Shown piece after piece: positions 20,857 to 29,609 of a stretch of DNA of 64,000 nt. The number at the start of each line of letters is the position of its first letter. The first letter of the stretch is position 1. Location: positions 506,405-570,404 of the forward strand of contig NZ_JABBXB010000002.1 of NCBI RefSeq assembly GCF_013387485.1, written 5' to 3'. This DNA comes from Stenotrophomonas sp. SAM-B (GTDB lineage: Bacteria > Pseudomonadota > Gammaproteobacteria > Xanthomonadales > Xanthomonadaceae). Made by a program: the position numbers and the translations under genes. The notes beneath the pieces are model-generated. The model was not told the origin of the DNA, made no database searches, and saw only the letters and a program-made list of their open reading frames with translations.

Positions 20857-22064
20857 GTCGTCCCGACACCACCGTGGACAGGGGCAACTGGGGCGGCGTG
20901 CTTGCGATGACGCTGTGCGTCTTCGCGTTGATCGCATCCGAATTCATGCCGGTGAGCCTGCTTACCCCCTTGGCCGCGGACCTTGGCGTGACCGAGGGCC
21001 TTGCCGGATACGGTATTGCCATCTCGGGCGCCTTCGCGGTGCTGACCAGCCTGTCGATCTCCCGGCTGGCCGGTGCCATCGACCGCAGAACGTTGCTTCT
21101 TACGCTGACTGCGTTGATGGCGGTGTCGGGTCTGATCGTCGCACTGGCCCCCAACTATCCGGTCTACATGATCGGCCGTGCGCTGATCGGCGTGGTGATC
21201 GGCGGGTTCTGGTCACTGTCCGCGGCGACCGCCATGCGGCTGGTGCCCGCAGCACAGGTGCCGCGTGCCTTGGCGATCTTCAACGGCGGCAATGCGCTGG
21301 CAACGGTGATCGCCGCGCCGCTGGGCAGTTACCTGGGCGGCGTGATCGGGTGGCGCGGGGCATTCCTGTGCCTGCTGCCGGTGGCGGCTGTCGCGCTTGC
21401 GTGGCAGTGGGCCTGCCTGCCGTCCATGGCAGCGGAGCGCAGGCAGCCACAGCGCGGCGTGCTCGTGCTGCTCCGGCGGCGGGTGGTGGCGCTGGGCATG
21501 ACCGCGTGCGGCGCCTTCTTCATGGGACAGTTTGCCTTGTTCACCTATGTGCGACCGTTCCTGGAACGGGTCACCAACGCGGGGGATTCCACTGTCCCGC
21601 TGGTGCTGCTGGCCATCGGTGTAAGCGGCCTGGTCGGGACACTCGCCATCGGGGCGTTCCTCAGGCGCGGGCTCTACCGCACGCTGGTGACGGTTCCTGC
21701 CTTGATGGCGGTGATCGCCGCGGCACTGGTTCCGCTGGGTCCGCAGCTGTGGCCGACGGCCGCACTGCTTTCAGCATGGGGCCTGCTGGCCACGGCGGCA
21801 CCGGTGGGGTGGTGGAGCTGGCTGGCGCGCACCTTCAGCAACGACGACGCCGAAGCGGGCGGGGGGCTGATGGTCGCGGTGGTGCAGTGCTCGATCGCGC
21901 TGGGCTCCACCCTCGGCGGCCTGCTGCTGGACAGCGTCGGCTTCGCCGGCACATTCCTGGCCAGTGCCGGCGTGTTGGTGTCTGCGGCGCTGCTGGCCTA
22001 TGTCACGGCCGCGGACGCCGGGTCCGCCGCCCCGTCGGCGATGGCTGCGGAGGCCCGAAGCTGA
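20853..22064 (+). CDS. MFS transporter (DHA1/NepI-like efflux)
   Basis: 403 residues with 12 predicted membrane helices. The first helix ends in FALIASEFMPVSLLTPLAAD, the conserved start of the arabinose/nucleoside-efflux DHA1 group. The motif-A region reads SRLAGAIDRRTLLL, with RALIGVVIGGFW following. It is probably an inner-membrane proton-driven exporter. It overlaps the hydrolase gene and precedes a carboxymuconolactone-decarboxylase-like gene. The cargo is unknown. Confidence 0.85.
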   Translation: MSRPDTTVDRGNWGGVLAMTLCVFALIASEFMPVSLLTPLAADLGVTEGLAGYGIAISGAFAVLTSLSISRLAGAIDRRTLLLTLTALMAVSGLIVALAPNYPVYMIGRALIGVVIGGFWSLSAATAMRLVPAAQVPRALAIFNGGNALATVIAAPLGSYLGGVIGWRGAFLCLLPVAAVALAWQWACLPSMAAERRQPQRGVLVLLRRRVVALGMTACGAFFMGQFALFTYVRPFLERVTNAGDSTVPLVLLAIGVSGLVGTLAIGAFLRRGLYRTLVTVPALMAVIAAALVPLGPQLWPTAALLSAWGLLATAAPVGWWSWLARTFSNDDAEAGGGLMVAVVQCSIALGSTLGGLLLDSVGFAGTFLASAGVLVSAALLAYVTAADAGSAAPSAMAAEARS

Positions 22065-22095
22065 TGAGGCGCACATGCATACGAAGGAGACATCG

Positions 22096-22767
22096 ATGAA
22101 TCTCAATTCTACTGACGAGCCGGCCACCGCACTGGATGCCAGGCAGCAGGCCATCATTCCGATCAGCGCTGCCGCAGCGGCGGGTGACATGGCCCGCCTT
22201 GGCGAGGCAGTGAATCGCGGCCTGGACGCCGGGCTGAGCGTGGCCGAGGCGCGCGAGATCCTCGTACAGGTGTACGCCTATGCCGGCTTTCCCCGAAGTC
22301 TCAATGCACTCGGCGAGATGATGAAGGTACTGGACGCGCGCAGGCAGCGCGGCATCCACGATGAGGCCGGTCGCGAACCGGTGAAGCCGATACCCAAGGG
22401 CGATGCGTTGCTGGCGGCAGGGACGGCCAATCAAACCACCTTGGCAGGTGCGCCGGTCGCCGGACCCTTGTTCGAGTTCGCGCCACAGGCCAACGCCTAT
22501 CTACGGACCCACCTGTTCGGGGACATCTTCGAACGTGACAACCTGGATTGGCAGAGCCGCGAGCTGGCCACTGTCAGTATGCTGGCTGCGATGTCCGGGG
22601 TGGAACCCCAGCTGCAGTCTCACGTCGGGATAAGCATGAACATCGGCGTGAGCGTCGAGCAACTGCGTGAGCTGGCCGATGTTCTTGACGCACGTTTCGA
22701 CCCGCAGGCGGCAACGCGTGCGCGCGAGGCCATTGAACATCAACTGGACTCCCTGCACACCGAGTGA
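22096..22767 (+). CDS. Carboxymuconolactone decarboxylase family protein
   Basis: 223 residues. The ATG at 22096 follows a strong AAGGAGA site; the frame runs open upstream to 21964, inside the MFS gene. Two CMD-type repeats are visible, one near 40-85 (GLSVAEAREILVQVYAYAGF) and one near 150-200 (RELATVSMLAAMSGVEPQLQ, then SHVGISMNIGVS). Neither has the CxxC of AhpD peroxidases, so a binding or decarboxylase-like role is more likely. It belongs to the LysR-controlled set. Confidence 0.82.
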   Translation: MNLNSTDEPATALDARQQAIIPISAAAAAGDMARLGEAVNRGLDAGLSVAEAREILVQVYAYAGFPRSLNALGEMMKVLDARRQRGIHDEAGREPVKPIPKGDALLAAGTANQTTLAGAPVAGPLFEFAPQANAYLRTHLFGDIFERDNLDWQSRELATVSMLAAMSGVEPQLQSHVGISMNIGVSVEQLRELADVLDARFDPQAATRAREAIEHQLDSLHTE

Positions 22768-22815
22768 CGCGGAGAGAGGTTTTCATCGAATGACGCGCAG
22801 GCGTCGGAGAGAGCA

Positions 22816-23193
22816 ATGAACAAGGCAATGTGGGGCATCTCAATCTGTCTGATCGCGCTTTCCTTCAGCGCTCGGGCAGAGGAGGCGCAGATGACGAGAC
22901 TGTCGAAAATCACCGTGGACGCTGCCCATCTCCCCGCCTATCGGGAGGCGCTGGCTGAAGAGGTCCGCGCTTCAATGGCGCTTGAGCCTGGTGTTCTGTC
23001 GCTGTATGCGGTGTTTGACAAGGAGGATCCGACACGACTGACCATCCTGGAGATCTACGCCAACCGCCAGGCCTACGAAGCACATGTAAAGAGCCCGCAC
23101 TTCCTCGCGTACAAGAACGGAACACTGCACATGGTCACGTCGCTGGAGCTGGTGGACGTCGATCCGCTGCTACCAGAGTTGAAGATCAAGTGA
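22816..23193 (+). CDS. Antibiotic biosynthesis monooxygenase (ABM)-like, secreted
   Basis: 125 residues. A signal peptide (ending SFSARA) precedes a ferredoxin-like ABM domain with ITVDAAHLPAYREALAEE, EPGVLSLYAVFD and EIYANRQAYEAHVKSPHF. ABM proteins include quinol monooxygenases and heme-degrading enzymes. Export to the periplasm is less usual for the family. It is the last gene of the LysR-linked group. Confidence 0.8.
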   Translation: MNKAMWGISICLIALSFSARAEEAQMTRLSKITVDAAHLPAYREALAEEVRASMALEPGVLSLYAVFDKEDPTRLTILEIYANRQAYEAHVKSPHFLAYKNGTLHMVTSLELVDVDPLLPELKIK

Positions 23194-23213
23194 GCCGACG
23201 GGCAGCGGCCCGC

Positions 23214-23561
23214 TCAAGGCCCTTGCTGATCGGCATCCGGAGCGCTGGCCGTATCGCCGTCCAGCGTCAGCGGCCTCGCCATGTCCTTGATCCAGCCCCA
23301 CAGACCATAGAGGACGGCGTAGGCGCTGAGGGCGCTGAGCAACATCGGCCACATCGCTTCTTTCATCAGCTCCCCTGGGTCGCATTGGAGCGGGCCGCTG
23401 TTGCCCTTGCCCATCCGCATGCAGCCGTGTTCGGGATAGGCCATCTCATAGGCGCCCCAGGCGAGGAACGCGGCGAGCAGTGCGAACAACAGCATCACGC
23501 CGACGTCGGCATCTCGAACGCCCAATCGCTCCCAGCGTTGCGCCAGCCGCAGCTTCAACAT
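23214..23561 (-). CDS. Hypothetical membrane protein
   Basis: 115 residues with two membrane helices (VMLLFALLAAFLAWGAYEM and MLLSALSAYAVLYGLWGWI) flanking a short Cys-containing loop (HGCMRM, LQCDP) that may form a disulfide in the periplasm. No family was recognised. It is convergent with the ABM gene. Confidence 0.6.
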   Translation of the reverse strand: MLKLRLAQRWERLGVRDADVGVMLLFALLAAFLAWGAYEMAYPEHGCMRMGKGNSGPLQCDPGELMKEAMWPMLLSALSAYAVLYGLWGWIKDMARPLTLDGDTASAPDADQQGP

Positions 23562-23706
23562 CCTTCATCATCCCTGTCCATACAGCCATCCATGATAACA
23601 GTGCACGATATCGCGCAGACATCGCGTCGGTAGACTTGGTGTCTGCCACAGATGGCGGCAAACTACTGCTGGATGTGGCGTAGCGCCACCGGCAGGAGTG
23701 ACATGC

Positions 23707-24231
23707 GTGACTGATCCAGGAAAGGAAGCGCTGACCATCCGTCGCGCCAGCGTGACCGATACGCCCGCTGTGCTGCGGCTGTTCGACGAAGTGATTGCGT
23801 GGTTCGTGGCCATCGGCAACCCGCAGCAGTGGGGCAGCGAAGCATGGTCGTCCATTCCGCGCCGCATCACCCAGGTGACCGATGCCTGCGCGCTGCCCGG
23901 CGCCTGGGTGGCTGAAACAGGGAAGGGTGAGGTACGCGCATTCCTGGCGCTGGGCGAGGCCATGCCTTACGTGCCCGCGGCGAACGAGCCAGAGCTCTAT
24001 GTCCGTGTGCTGGTTGCTTCGCGGGATCCGCGCGTGCGCGGTATCGGCCGCCGGCTGATGGCGTTCGCCGACGAGCAGGCACGTGCCGCGGGTGTTGCCT
24101 ACCTTCGCGTGGATTGCTATGGCGGAGGCAGTGGCGACCTGGTGCGTTTCTACGAATCGTGCGGTTACGAAAGGCTGTCGACCTTCAACATAGACGGTTG
24201 GCCGGGCCAGGTCCTGGACCGTCGCCTGTAA
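23707..24231 (+). CDS. GNAT family N-acetyltransferase
   Basis: About 174 residues. The GTG at 23707 was chosen for the GCAGGAG site upstream; a GTG at 23698 is also in frame. GNAT features are LTIRRASVTDTPAVLRLFDE at the N-terminus, the acetyl-CoA-binding region VLVASRDPRVRGIGRRLMAF and the late FYESCGYERL motif. It transfers an acetyl group from acetyl-CoA to an unknown amine. It stands alone and converges with the LacI gene. Confidence 0.85.
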   Translation: MTDPGKEALTIRRASVTDTPAVLRLFDEVIAWFVAIGNPQQWGSEAWSSIPRRITQVTDACALPGAWVAETGKGEVRAFLALGEAMPYVPAANEPELYVRVLVASRDPRVRGIGRRLMAFADEQARAAGVAYLRVDCYGGGSGDLVRFYESCGYERLSTFNIDGWPGQVLDRRL

Positions 24232-24235
24232 GGTG

Positions 24236-24256
24236 GCCGCCTCCGCGCCAGGCGGC
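24236..24256. terminator. Hairpin between convergent GNAT and LacI genes
   Basis: GCCGCCT pairs with AGGCGGC across a 7-bp loop, directly between the two stop codons. There is no clear T-run, so bidirectional terminator function is tentative. Confidence 0.4.
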
Positions 24257-25317
24257 TAAACGTCCGGCAAAGGCCGCGATACGGACGCCCGCGTGACCAA
24301 CTGGTGCGGAAGCACGTGGTTGACGATGGCGCGCGCGGAAGCAGTCGGGCGTCGAATCTCGCGCAACAGGATGTCGATGGCAGTGTCCGCCATCTCCGCC
24401 ACCGGTTGACGGATCGTGGTCAGTTCCGGCCACACCATCGTCGACGCGGAGGTGTCGTCGAAACCGACCACCGACAGATCACGCGGCACCTCGAGGCCGC
24501 GACGATGCGCCACGGAAACAACGGCAGACGCCATGTCGTCGTTGCTGGCGAAGATCGCGCTGGGCGGCGTGTGCAGGGCCATCAACCGCTCGGCCGCCTC
24601 CAGTCCGGAGCGGTAGGTGAAGCAACCGGGGTGGACGAGTGCAGCGTCGTACGCGATGCCCACGCCAGCCAGCGCATCCCGGTAGCCCTGCCAGCGGTGC
24701 GCGCTGGCGGTCTGATTCGGATCGCCCTTGATATAGCCGATGCGGGTATGTCCCTGGCTGATCAGGTGCGACACCATGTCATGGCTGGCCTGGCGGTCAT
24801 CAATGCGCACACAGGACACCCTGTCACTGAAATGACTGGACGCGATGGAGATGACGGGAATGCCGCCGAGCAGGAATTCGTCGACGATGTCCTTCGACTC
24901 ACACAGGGGTGGGGGAAGAATCACGCCCGCCACGCTGCTGGACAGTTGCCGTGCCGCCTCGCGACGCGCCTGCGCGCCCAGGTCGTCCCAGGTGGCGATT
25001 ACCAGCTGCGCCGCGGCCCGGGTGGATCCGCGCAGCGCCCCGACCAGGAGTTCGCGAAGATAGCTGGCGCTGGGATTGGTGTAGATCAACGCGATGCAGG
25101 TGTGCTGCGCCGCCGCCAGGGCGCTCGCCGCAGGATTGGGCCGATAGTCCAGTTCGAGCACGCTGCGCATCACACGCGCGCGATTGCCTTCGCGCACCCC
25201 CGCATGGCCGTTGATGACGCGGGACACCGTCATGGCGGATACCCCGGCGTGCGCCGCGACGTCGTCGATAGTGATGGCACTCGCTTTTCGACGGACGGTT
25301 CTGTGGCTGTTCTTCAA
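24256..25317 (-). CDS. LacI family transcriptional repressor (XylR-like)
   Basis: About 353 residues. The HTH is ITIDDVAAHAGVSAMTVSRV, followed by a hinge and a sugar-binding core (SNDDMASAVVSVAHRRGLEV, then FDDTSASTM). A TTG start at 25317 is preferred over the ATG at 25344: AAAGGA precedes it, and the paralogue at 39144 has the same TTG arrangement. It is divergent from the TonB receptor, with a perfect xyl-box-like palindrome between them. It is probably the xylose or xylo-oligosaccharide-responsive repressor of this locus and of itself. Confidence 0.88.
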   Translation of the reverse strand: MKNSHRTVRRKASAITIDDVAAHAGVSAMTVSRVINGHAGVREGNRARVMRSVLELDYRPNPAASALAAAQHTCIALIYTNPSASYLRELLVGALRGSTRAAAQLVIATWDDLGAQARREAARQLSSSVAGVILPPPLCESKDIVDEFLLGGIPVISIASSHFSDRVSCVRIDDRQASHDMVSHLISQGHTRIGYIKGDPNQTASAHRWQGYRDALAGVGIAYDAALVHPGCFTYRSGLEAAERLMALHTPPSAIFASNDDMASAVVSVAHRRGLEVPRDLSVVGFDDTSASTMVWPELTTIRQPVAEMADTAIDILLREIRRPTASARAIVNHVLPHQLVTRASVSRPLPDV

Positions 25318-25390
25318 GGGCTCGTTTCCTTTGCTGCGCTGCATGATGACAAGCGCGACCCCGGATGATTAGTCTGCGGCCGTGACGTGA

Positions 25391-25404
25391 TGGTAGCGCT
25401 ACCA
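25391..25404. promoter_or_regulatory. Xyl-box-like LacI operator
   Basis: TGGTAGCGCTACCA is a perfect 14-bp palindrome between the LacI gene and the TonB receptor. It matches the Xanthomonas xyl-box described as TGGTAGCGCTAACA. A near-identical copy occurs at 32199-32212 upstream of xylB. Confidence 0.8.
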
Positions 25405-25597
25405 CCTGGCCGGGGTAAGGGCCAGTGGGTACCCCCCCCTTTACCACGCGGCTGTTCTGGCAAGCCTGAAAGCGAGTGTGAGTCGCAGTGAGCGCACAGC
25501 GCACTGCGATGTTCGGTGTGGAAGACGGGCATCGCCCGTACGTGCCCCCAGGAGGGGCGGTACATCCATTCGATCGTATATGTCAGAGGGGAGAGTC

Positions 25598-25648
25598 ATG
25601 AGCGCTTCTACGTTCCGTCGTACCCAAGGCCGGGGGGCTCGTTCATGA
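25598..25648 (+). CDS. Possible 16-aa leader ORF overlapping the receptor start
   Basis: An ATG at 25598, preceded by the strong GAGGGGAGAG ribosome-binding site, opens a 16-codon frame (MSASTFRRTQGRGARS). Its TGA overlaps the ATG of the TonB receptor at 25645. It could be a translational-coupling leader peptide. Equally, it could be the true N-terminus of the receptor separated by an indel in the G6 run near 25631-25636. Confidence 0.4.
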   Translation: MSASTFRRTQGRGARS

Positions 25649-28600
25649 GCCGCACGCTGGCGAAGTTCACCTCCAGGGCCATGTTCACGTTCGTGGGCGG
25701 CGTCCTGGTCATCAATCCCGCCTTCGCACAGGACGCCTCAACGCCGGCGCCCGTCGCCCAAGCGCAGGCCCAGCCCAGCAGCCCGACGCAGCTGGATACC
25801 GTGCAGGTCACCGGCATCCGCAACAGCCTCAGCCAGGCGATGGACATCAAACGCGACTCGGCCGGCGTGGTGGATGCGATCAGTGCCGAGGACATCGGCA
25901 AGTTCCCGGACACCAACCTGGCCGAGTCCCTCCAGCGCATCACCGGCATCTCCATCGAGCGCCGTGATGGCGAAGGGGCGCAGGTCACGGCGCGAGGCTT
26001 TGGCCCGCAGTTCAACATGGTGACGCTCAACGGGCGCCAGATGCCGGGTGCTGATGCGTTCGGTGCCTCGGGACAGGTCGCCATCGGCGGTGTCGACGGC
26101 GGCACCCGCGCGTTCAACTTCGCCCAGCTGGCCGCCGAGGCCATCAACGGCATCGAGGTCTACAAGACCAGCCAGGCCAATGTGCCCAGCGGTGGCATCG
26201 GCGCCACCATCAACATCCTGACGGCGCGGCCGTTCGACCATGATGGCACCGTCGCCAGTGCCGGTGCGAAGGTCGTCTCCGACCAGAGCCAGCCGTTCGA
26301 CAGCGACCTGACGCCGGAACTGTCCGGCATCTTCAGCTACAGCAACCCGGAAAAGACCTTCGGCGTTGGCGTGAGTGCGAGCTACCAGAAGCGCAAGGGT
26401 GGCTCGGTGCAGGCCACCAACAACTACTGGAACATCCAGCCGTGGACCGGCACGATGCCGGGCAACCCGACCGTGGTCAACGCACCCGCGGTGGGCGCAC
26501 TGTACGGTCGCCCGAACGACCTCCGCTATGCGTTCTCCGAGTTCGAGCGTGAGCGCGTCAATGGCCAGGCGGTGCTGCAGTTCGCACCGACAGATGCGGT
26601 GACCCTGACCCTCGATTACACCTATTCGACGAACGAGATCACCGAGAATCGTGGCGAACAGGGCATGTGGTTGCAGAACAGCAACTACACCGATGTCACC
26701 TTCGACACCAGCGGCGCGGTCGCAACCCCGATCTATATCCGCGAAGTCGCGGGGACCAAGGATTTCGGGCTAGAACAGCAGCGCAGCATGCAGAAGTACA
26801 AGCTGGGATCGCTCGGCTTCAATGCCCAGTGGAACGTCACCGACCGCTTCAAACTGAGCTTCGACGCGCACGACTCGAAGAACGAAAGCCGCCCGAACGA
26901 TCCGCTCACCGGTGGCGGCTCCATCTTCAGCAGCATCGCCGGCACCAACAACTGCACCACCGGACCGCATTGCGGTGGGTCGTGGGTGCAGGAAATGAAC
27001 TTCAACAACGGCCTGCCAGTGGGCACCCAGGTCTGGTACCCGAGCACGGCCGATGCCCTGGCCAAGACCAATGGCGTGGTCAATCCGGGCTTCGTGCCGG
27101 GCGAGATCGGGTCGCAGGTGCTGCGCATCAACTCGCAGACCCAGATCAGCGAGATCAAGCAGGGTCGCGTCGACGGTGAGTGGAGCTTCGACAAGGGCCG
27201 CTTCCAGTTTGGCGTGGACTCCAGCAAGCAGACCACCCACCGCATCCAGGCCGCGGAGAACTACAACACCCTGGGCGACTGGGGCGTGGCCAACGTGGAC
27301 GGGGATGTCGCCAACGGGCTGATGGACCTGCTGCAGCCGGTCAACATCGTCGGCTTGTTCAACGACTTCAATGCCAACAGCTTCACCGCCTGGCGCGGCG
27401 ATGCTGGCCGCCTCGCGCAATGGGCAGCGGACAACTATGGCGCCAGTCTCGGCGTGAGCCCGCAGCGTGCTGCGGACAACCTGGTGGAGGAGAAGACCAA
27501 GTCGGCCTATTTCCAGGTCGAACTGGACGGCGAGCTGGGCGGCCTGCGCACCAATACCCGCCTGGGCGTGCGCTATGAAACCACCGATGTGGTGTCGACG
27601 TCGGTCATCGCCATCCCGGAGGCCATCGAATGGCAGTCCAACAACGACTTCCGCGTGGTGTTGTCCGACGAGCAACAGCCGTTCACCGAGAAGAACAGCT
27701 ACAGCTACATCCTGCCCAACCTCGACTTCAGCATCGACCTCATGGACGACCTGAAGGGACGCGTCTCGTTCGGCAAGAGCATCGCGCGCGCGCCGATCGG
27801 CAACCTCTATGCAGGCCCGACCGCGCAGCAACCATTTGGCTCCGTGCTGATCGATCCGTCTTCGCGGGCCAGCGGCACGGCACAGAACCCGCAGCTGAAG
27901 CCGCTGGAATCGGACAACCTCGACCTGGCGCTGGAGTGGTACTTCGCTGACGCGAGCTACGTGTCGGTCACGTACTGGAACAAACGGGTCGCCAACTTCA
28001 TCGGCAACACCGTGGTCCAGGAAAACCTGTACGGCCTGCGCGACCCGACCTCCGGCCCGGATGCACAGTCGGCGCTGGCCTTCCTCAACAGCGGCGCCTG
28101 CGTGACCCAGGTCGGTGCGGCCAATGCGGCGGCCTGCAACGGCAACGACACCGCGCTGTTCACCGCGCTGGCGCTGCTGCGCAACAATCCCGCCGGACTG
28201 GGTGCCTACAACGGTACAGACGCGCAGGTCCTGGCTACCGAAGCCAGCTACGATCTGTATGGCACGGCGGCCGACCCGCTGTACCAGTTCAACGTCAACC
28301 GGCCCATCAACCAGAACGAGTCCAAGCTGCATGGCTGGGAGCTCGGTGGGCAGTACTTCTTCGGCGACACCGGGTTCGGCGTCCTGGCGAACTACACCCT
28401 CGTGAACGGCGATGTCGGCTACAACAACGGGGGCGACCCGGGCATCGACCAGTTCTCGCTGACCGGCCTCAGTGATACTGCCAACGCCATGCTGATGTAC
28501 GAAAAATACGGCTGGTCGGTGCGCCTGGCCTGGAACTGGCGTGACCAGTACCTGATCCTGGCCAACCAGGGTGCCAGCCGTAATCCGTACTACGTGGAAG

Positions 28601-28779
28601 CTTACGAACAGTGGGATCTCAGCGTGAACTACACCCTGGATGATCACTGGTCGTTTGGGCTGGAGGCGATCAACCTGACCGGTGAGGACGTCCGCTGGCG
28701 CTCGCGCACCTCGCAGATGATCGTGAAGCTGGCAGACCAGAGTCCGCGTTATATGCTTGGCGTTCGTTACCGGTTCTGA
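25645..28779 (+). CDS. TonB-dependent receptor, xylan/xylo-oligosaccharide type
   Basis: About 1044 residues. The signal peptide is MSRTLAKFTSRAMFTFVGGV with cleavage near AFAQ. Then come the TonB-box region (LDTVQVTGIRNSLSQAMDIK), the plug (FPDTNLAESLQRITGISIER, then ARGFGPQFNMVTLNGR) and a long barrel ending LGVRYRF. The IKRDS/ESLQRITG style is that of the large carbohydrate receptors of Xanthomonadales. Divergent LacI, the xyl-box and the downstream xylan genes point to decorated xylo-oligosaccharides as ligand. The frame is open upstream to 25516; the chosen start has only a GGGGGG stretch as ribosome-binding site. Confidence 0.9.
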   Translation: MSRTLAKFTSRAMFTFVGGVLVINPAFAQDASTPAPVAQAQAQPSSPTQLDTVQVTGIRNSLSQAMDIKRDSAGVVDAISAEDIGKFPDTNLAESLQRITGISIERRDGEGAQVTARGFGPQFNMVTLNGRQMPGADAFGASGQVAIGGVDGGTRAFNFAQLAAEAINGIEVYKTSQANVPSGGIGATINILTARPFDHDGTVASAGAKVVSDQSQPFDSDLTPELSGIFSYSNPEKTFGVGVSASYQKRKGGSVQATNNYWNIQPWTGTMPGNPTVVNAPAVGALYGRPNDLRYAFSEFERERVNGQAVLQFAPTDAVTLTLDYTYSTNEITENRGEQGMWLQNSNYTDVTFDTSGAVATPIYIREVAGTKDFGLEQQRSMQKYKLGSLGFNAQWNVTDRFKLSFDAHDSKNESRPNDPLTGGGSIFSSIAGTNNCTTGPHCGGSWVQEMNFNNGLPVGTQVWYPSTADALAKTNGVVNPGFVPGEIGSQVLRINSQTQISEIKQGRVDGEWSFDKGRFQFGVDSSKQTTHRIQAAENYNTLGDWGVANVDGDVANGLMDLLQPVNIVGLFNDFNANSFTAWRGDAGRLAQWAADNYGASLGVSPQRAADNLVEEKTKSAYFQVELDGELGGLRTNTRLGVRYETTDVVSTSVIAIPEAIEWQSNNDFRVVLSDEQQPFTEKNSYSYILPNLDFSIDLMDDLKGRVSFGKSIARAPIGNLYAGPTAQQPFGSVLIDPSSRASGTAQNPQLKPLESDNLDLALEWYFADASYVSVTYWNKRVANFIGNTVVQENLYGLRDPTSGPDAQSALAFLNSGACVTQVGAANAAACNGNDTALFTALALLRNNPAGLGAYNGTDAQVLATEASYDLYGTAADPLYQFNVNRPINQNESKLHGWELGGQYFFGDTGFGVLANYTLVNGDVGYNNGGDPGIDQFSLTGLSDTANAMLMYEKYGWSVRLAWNWRDQYLILANQGASRNPYYVEAYEQWDLSVNYTLDDHWSFGLEAINLTGEDVRWRSRTSQMIVKLADQSPRYMLGVRYRF

Positions 28780-28786
28780 TGTGTGG

Positions 28787-28814
28787 GGGTGCCGCTGCCT
28801 TGGCGGCGGCACCC
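28787..28814 (+). promoter_or_regulatory. Intergenic hairpin after receptor gene
   Basis: GGGTGCCGC pairs with GCGGCACCC immediately after the receptor stop and before SapC. Without a T-run it is more likely a processing or stabilising structure, or a partial terminator lowering expression of the downstream trio. Confidence 0.45.
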
Positions 28815-28847
28815 GTTCAAGGGTCCTGATGGGGTTGGAAGAACACC

Positions 28848-29606
28848 ATGCCGCGTTACGAAATGCTCAACAACATCGCCCACCGCGATCTGCGCGTGGC
28901 CACCGACTTCGGCCCCGAGTTCGGCGACGCGGTCGGCATGGTGCCGGCCTACCCGAGCGAGTTCGCTGAACTGCAGCGCGAATATCCCATTTTCCTTCGC
29001 AGGGACGCCGTCACGGGCGAGTGGCAGTCGGTGGTCCTGCTCGGGTTCGAGCAGCACGAAAACCTGTTTCTGCAGGACGGCCGATGGAATGCGTCCTACC
29101 TGCCCGGGGCCGCAGCCAAGGGGCCGTTCCTCATCGGCTTCCAGGAGAACCGTATCGATGGCACGCTCATCCAGGAGGCAGTGCTGCACGTGGATCTGGA
29201 TCATCCGCGCGTGAATGCGATGCAGGGCGAGCCGGTGTTCCTGCCGCAGGGGGGCAATACGCCGTATCTGGACCACATCGCAGGCGTGCTGCGTGGCATT
29301 CACGATGGCCACGCCTTCGGCGCGCAGATGTTTGCCGCGCTCGACGCCAAAGGACTCATTCAACCGGTCACGCTCGACGTGCAGATTGCCCAGGAGCATC
29401 GGGTGGGTGTCAACGGTCTGCACGCCATCGACCGTGACCGGCTTGGCCAGCTGGACGGCCCCGCACTGGCCGAACTCAACCACGCCGGCTACCTGGAAGG
29501 CGCGTACCTGATGCTGGCGTCGCTGCACAACATGCGGCGCCTGATCGCCGAGAAGCAGAAACGTCTGCGCCTGCAGGATGCCGCTGCGGCGGCGGGCAGG
29601 AACTGA
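28848..29606 (+). CDS. SapC family protein
   Basis: 252 residues. The sequence shows the SapC-type features VPAYPSEFAELQREYPIFLR, VLLGFEQHENLFL and GPFLIGFQE. SapC was named in a Campylobacter S-layer context, but here the gene is the first of a trio (SapC, cupin, halogenase-like) that follows carbohydrate TonB receptors in Xanthomonadales and Caulobacterales. The function of the trio is unresolved. No signal peptide is visible. Confidence 0.82.
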   Translation: MPRYEMLNNIAHRDLRVATDFGPEFGDAVGMVPAYPSEFAELQREYPIFLRRDAVTGEWQSVVLLGFEQHENLFLQDGRWNASYLPGAAAKGPFLIGFQENRIDGTLIQEAVLHVDLDHPRVNAMQGEPVFLPQGGNTPYLDHIAGVLRGIHDGHAFGAQMFAALDAKGLIQPVTLDVQIAQEHRVGVNGLHAIDRDRLGQLDGPALAELNHAGYLEGAYLMLASLHNMRRLIAEKQKRLRLQDAAAAAGRN

Positions 29607-29609
29607 CCG

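Noticed and set aside
26770-28812. A 680-codon open frame on the minus strand
   Set aside because: Antisense shadow of the xylan TonB receptor, His- and Arg-rich with no recognisable domain.
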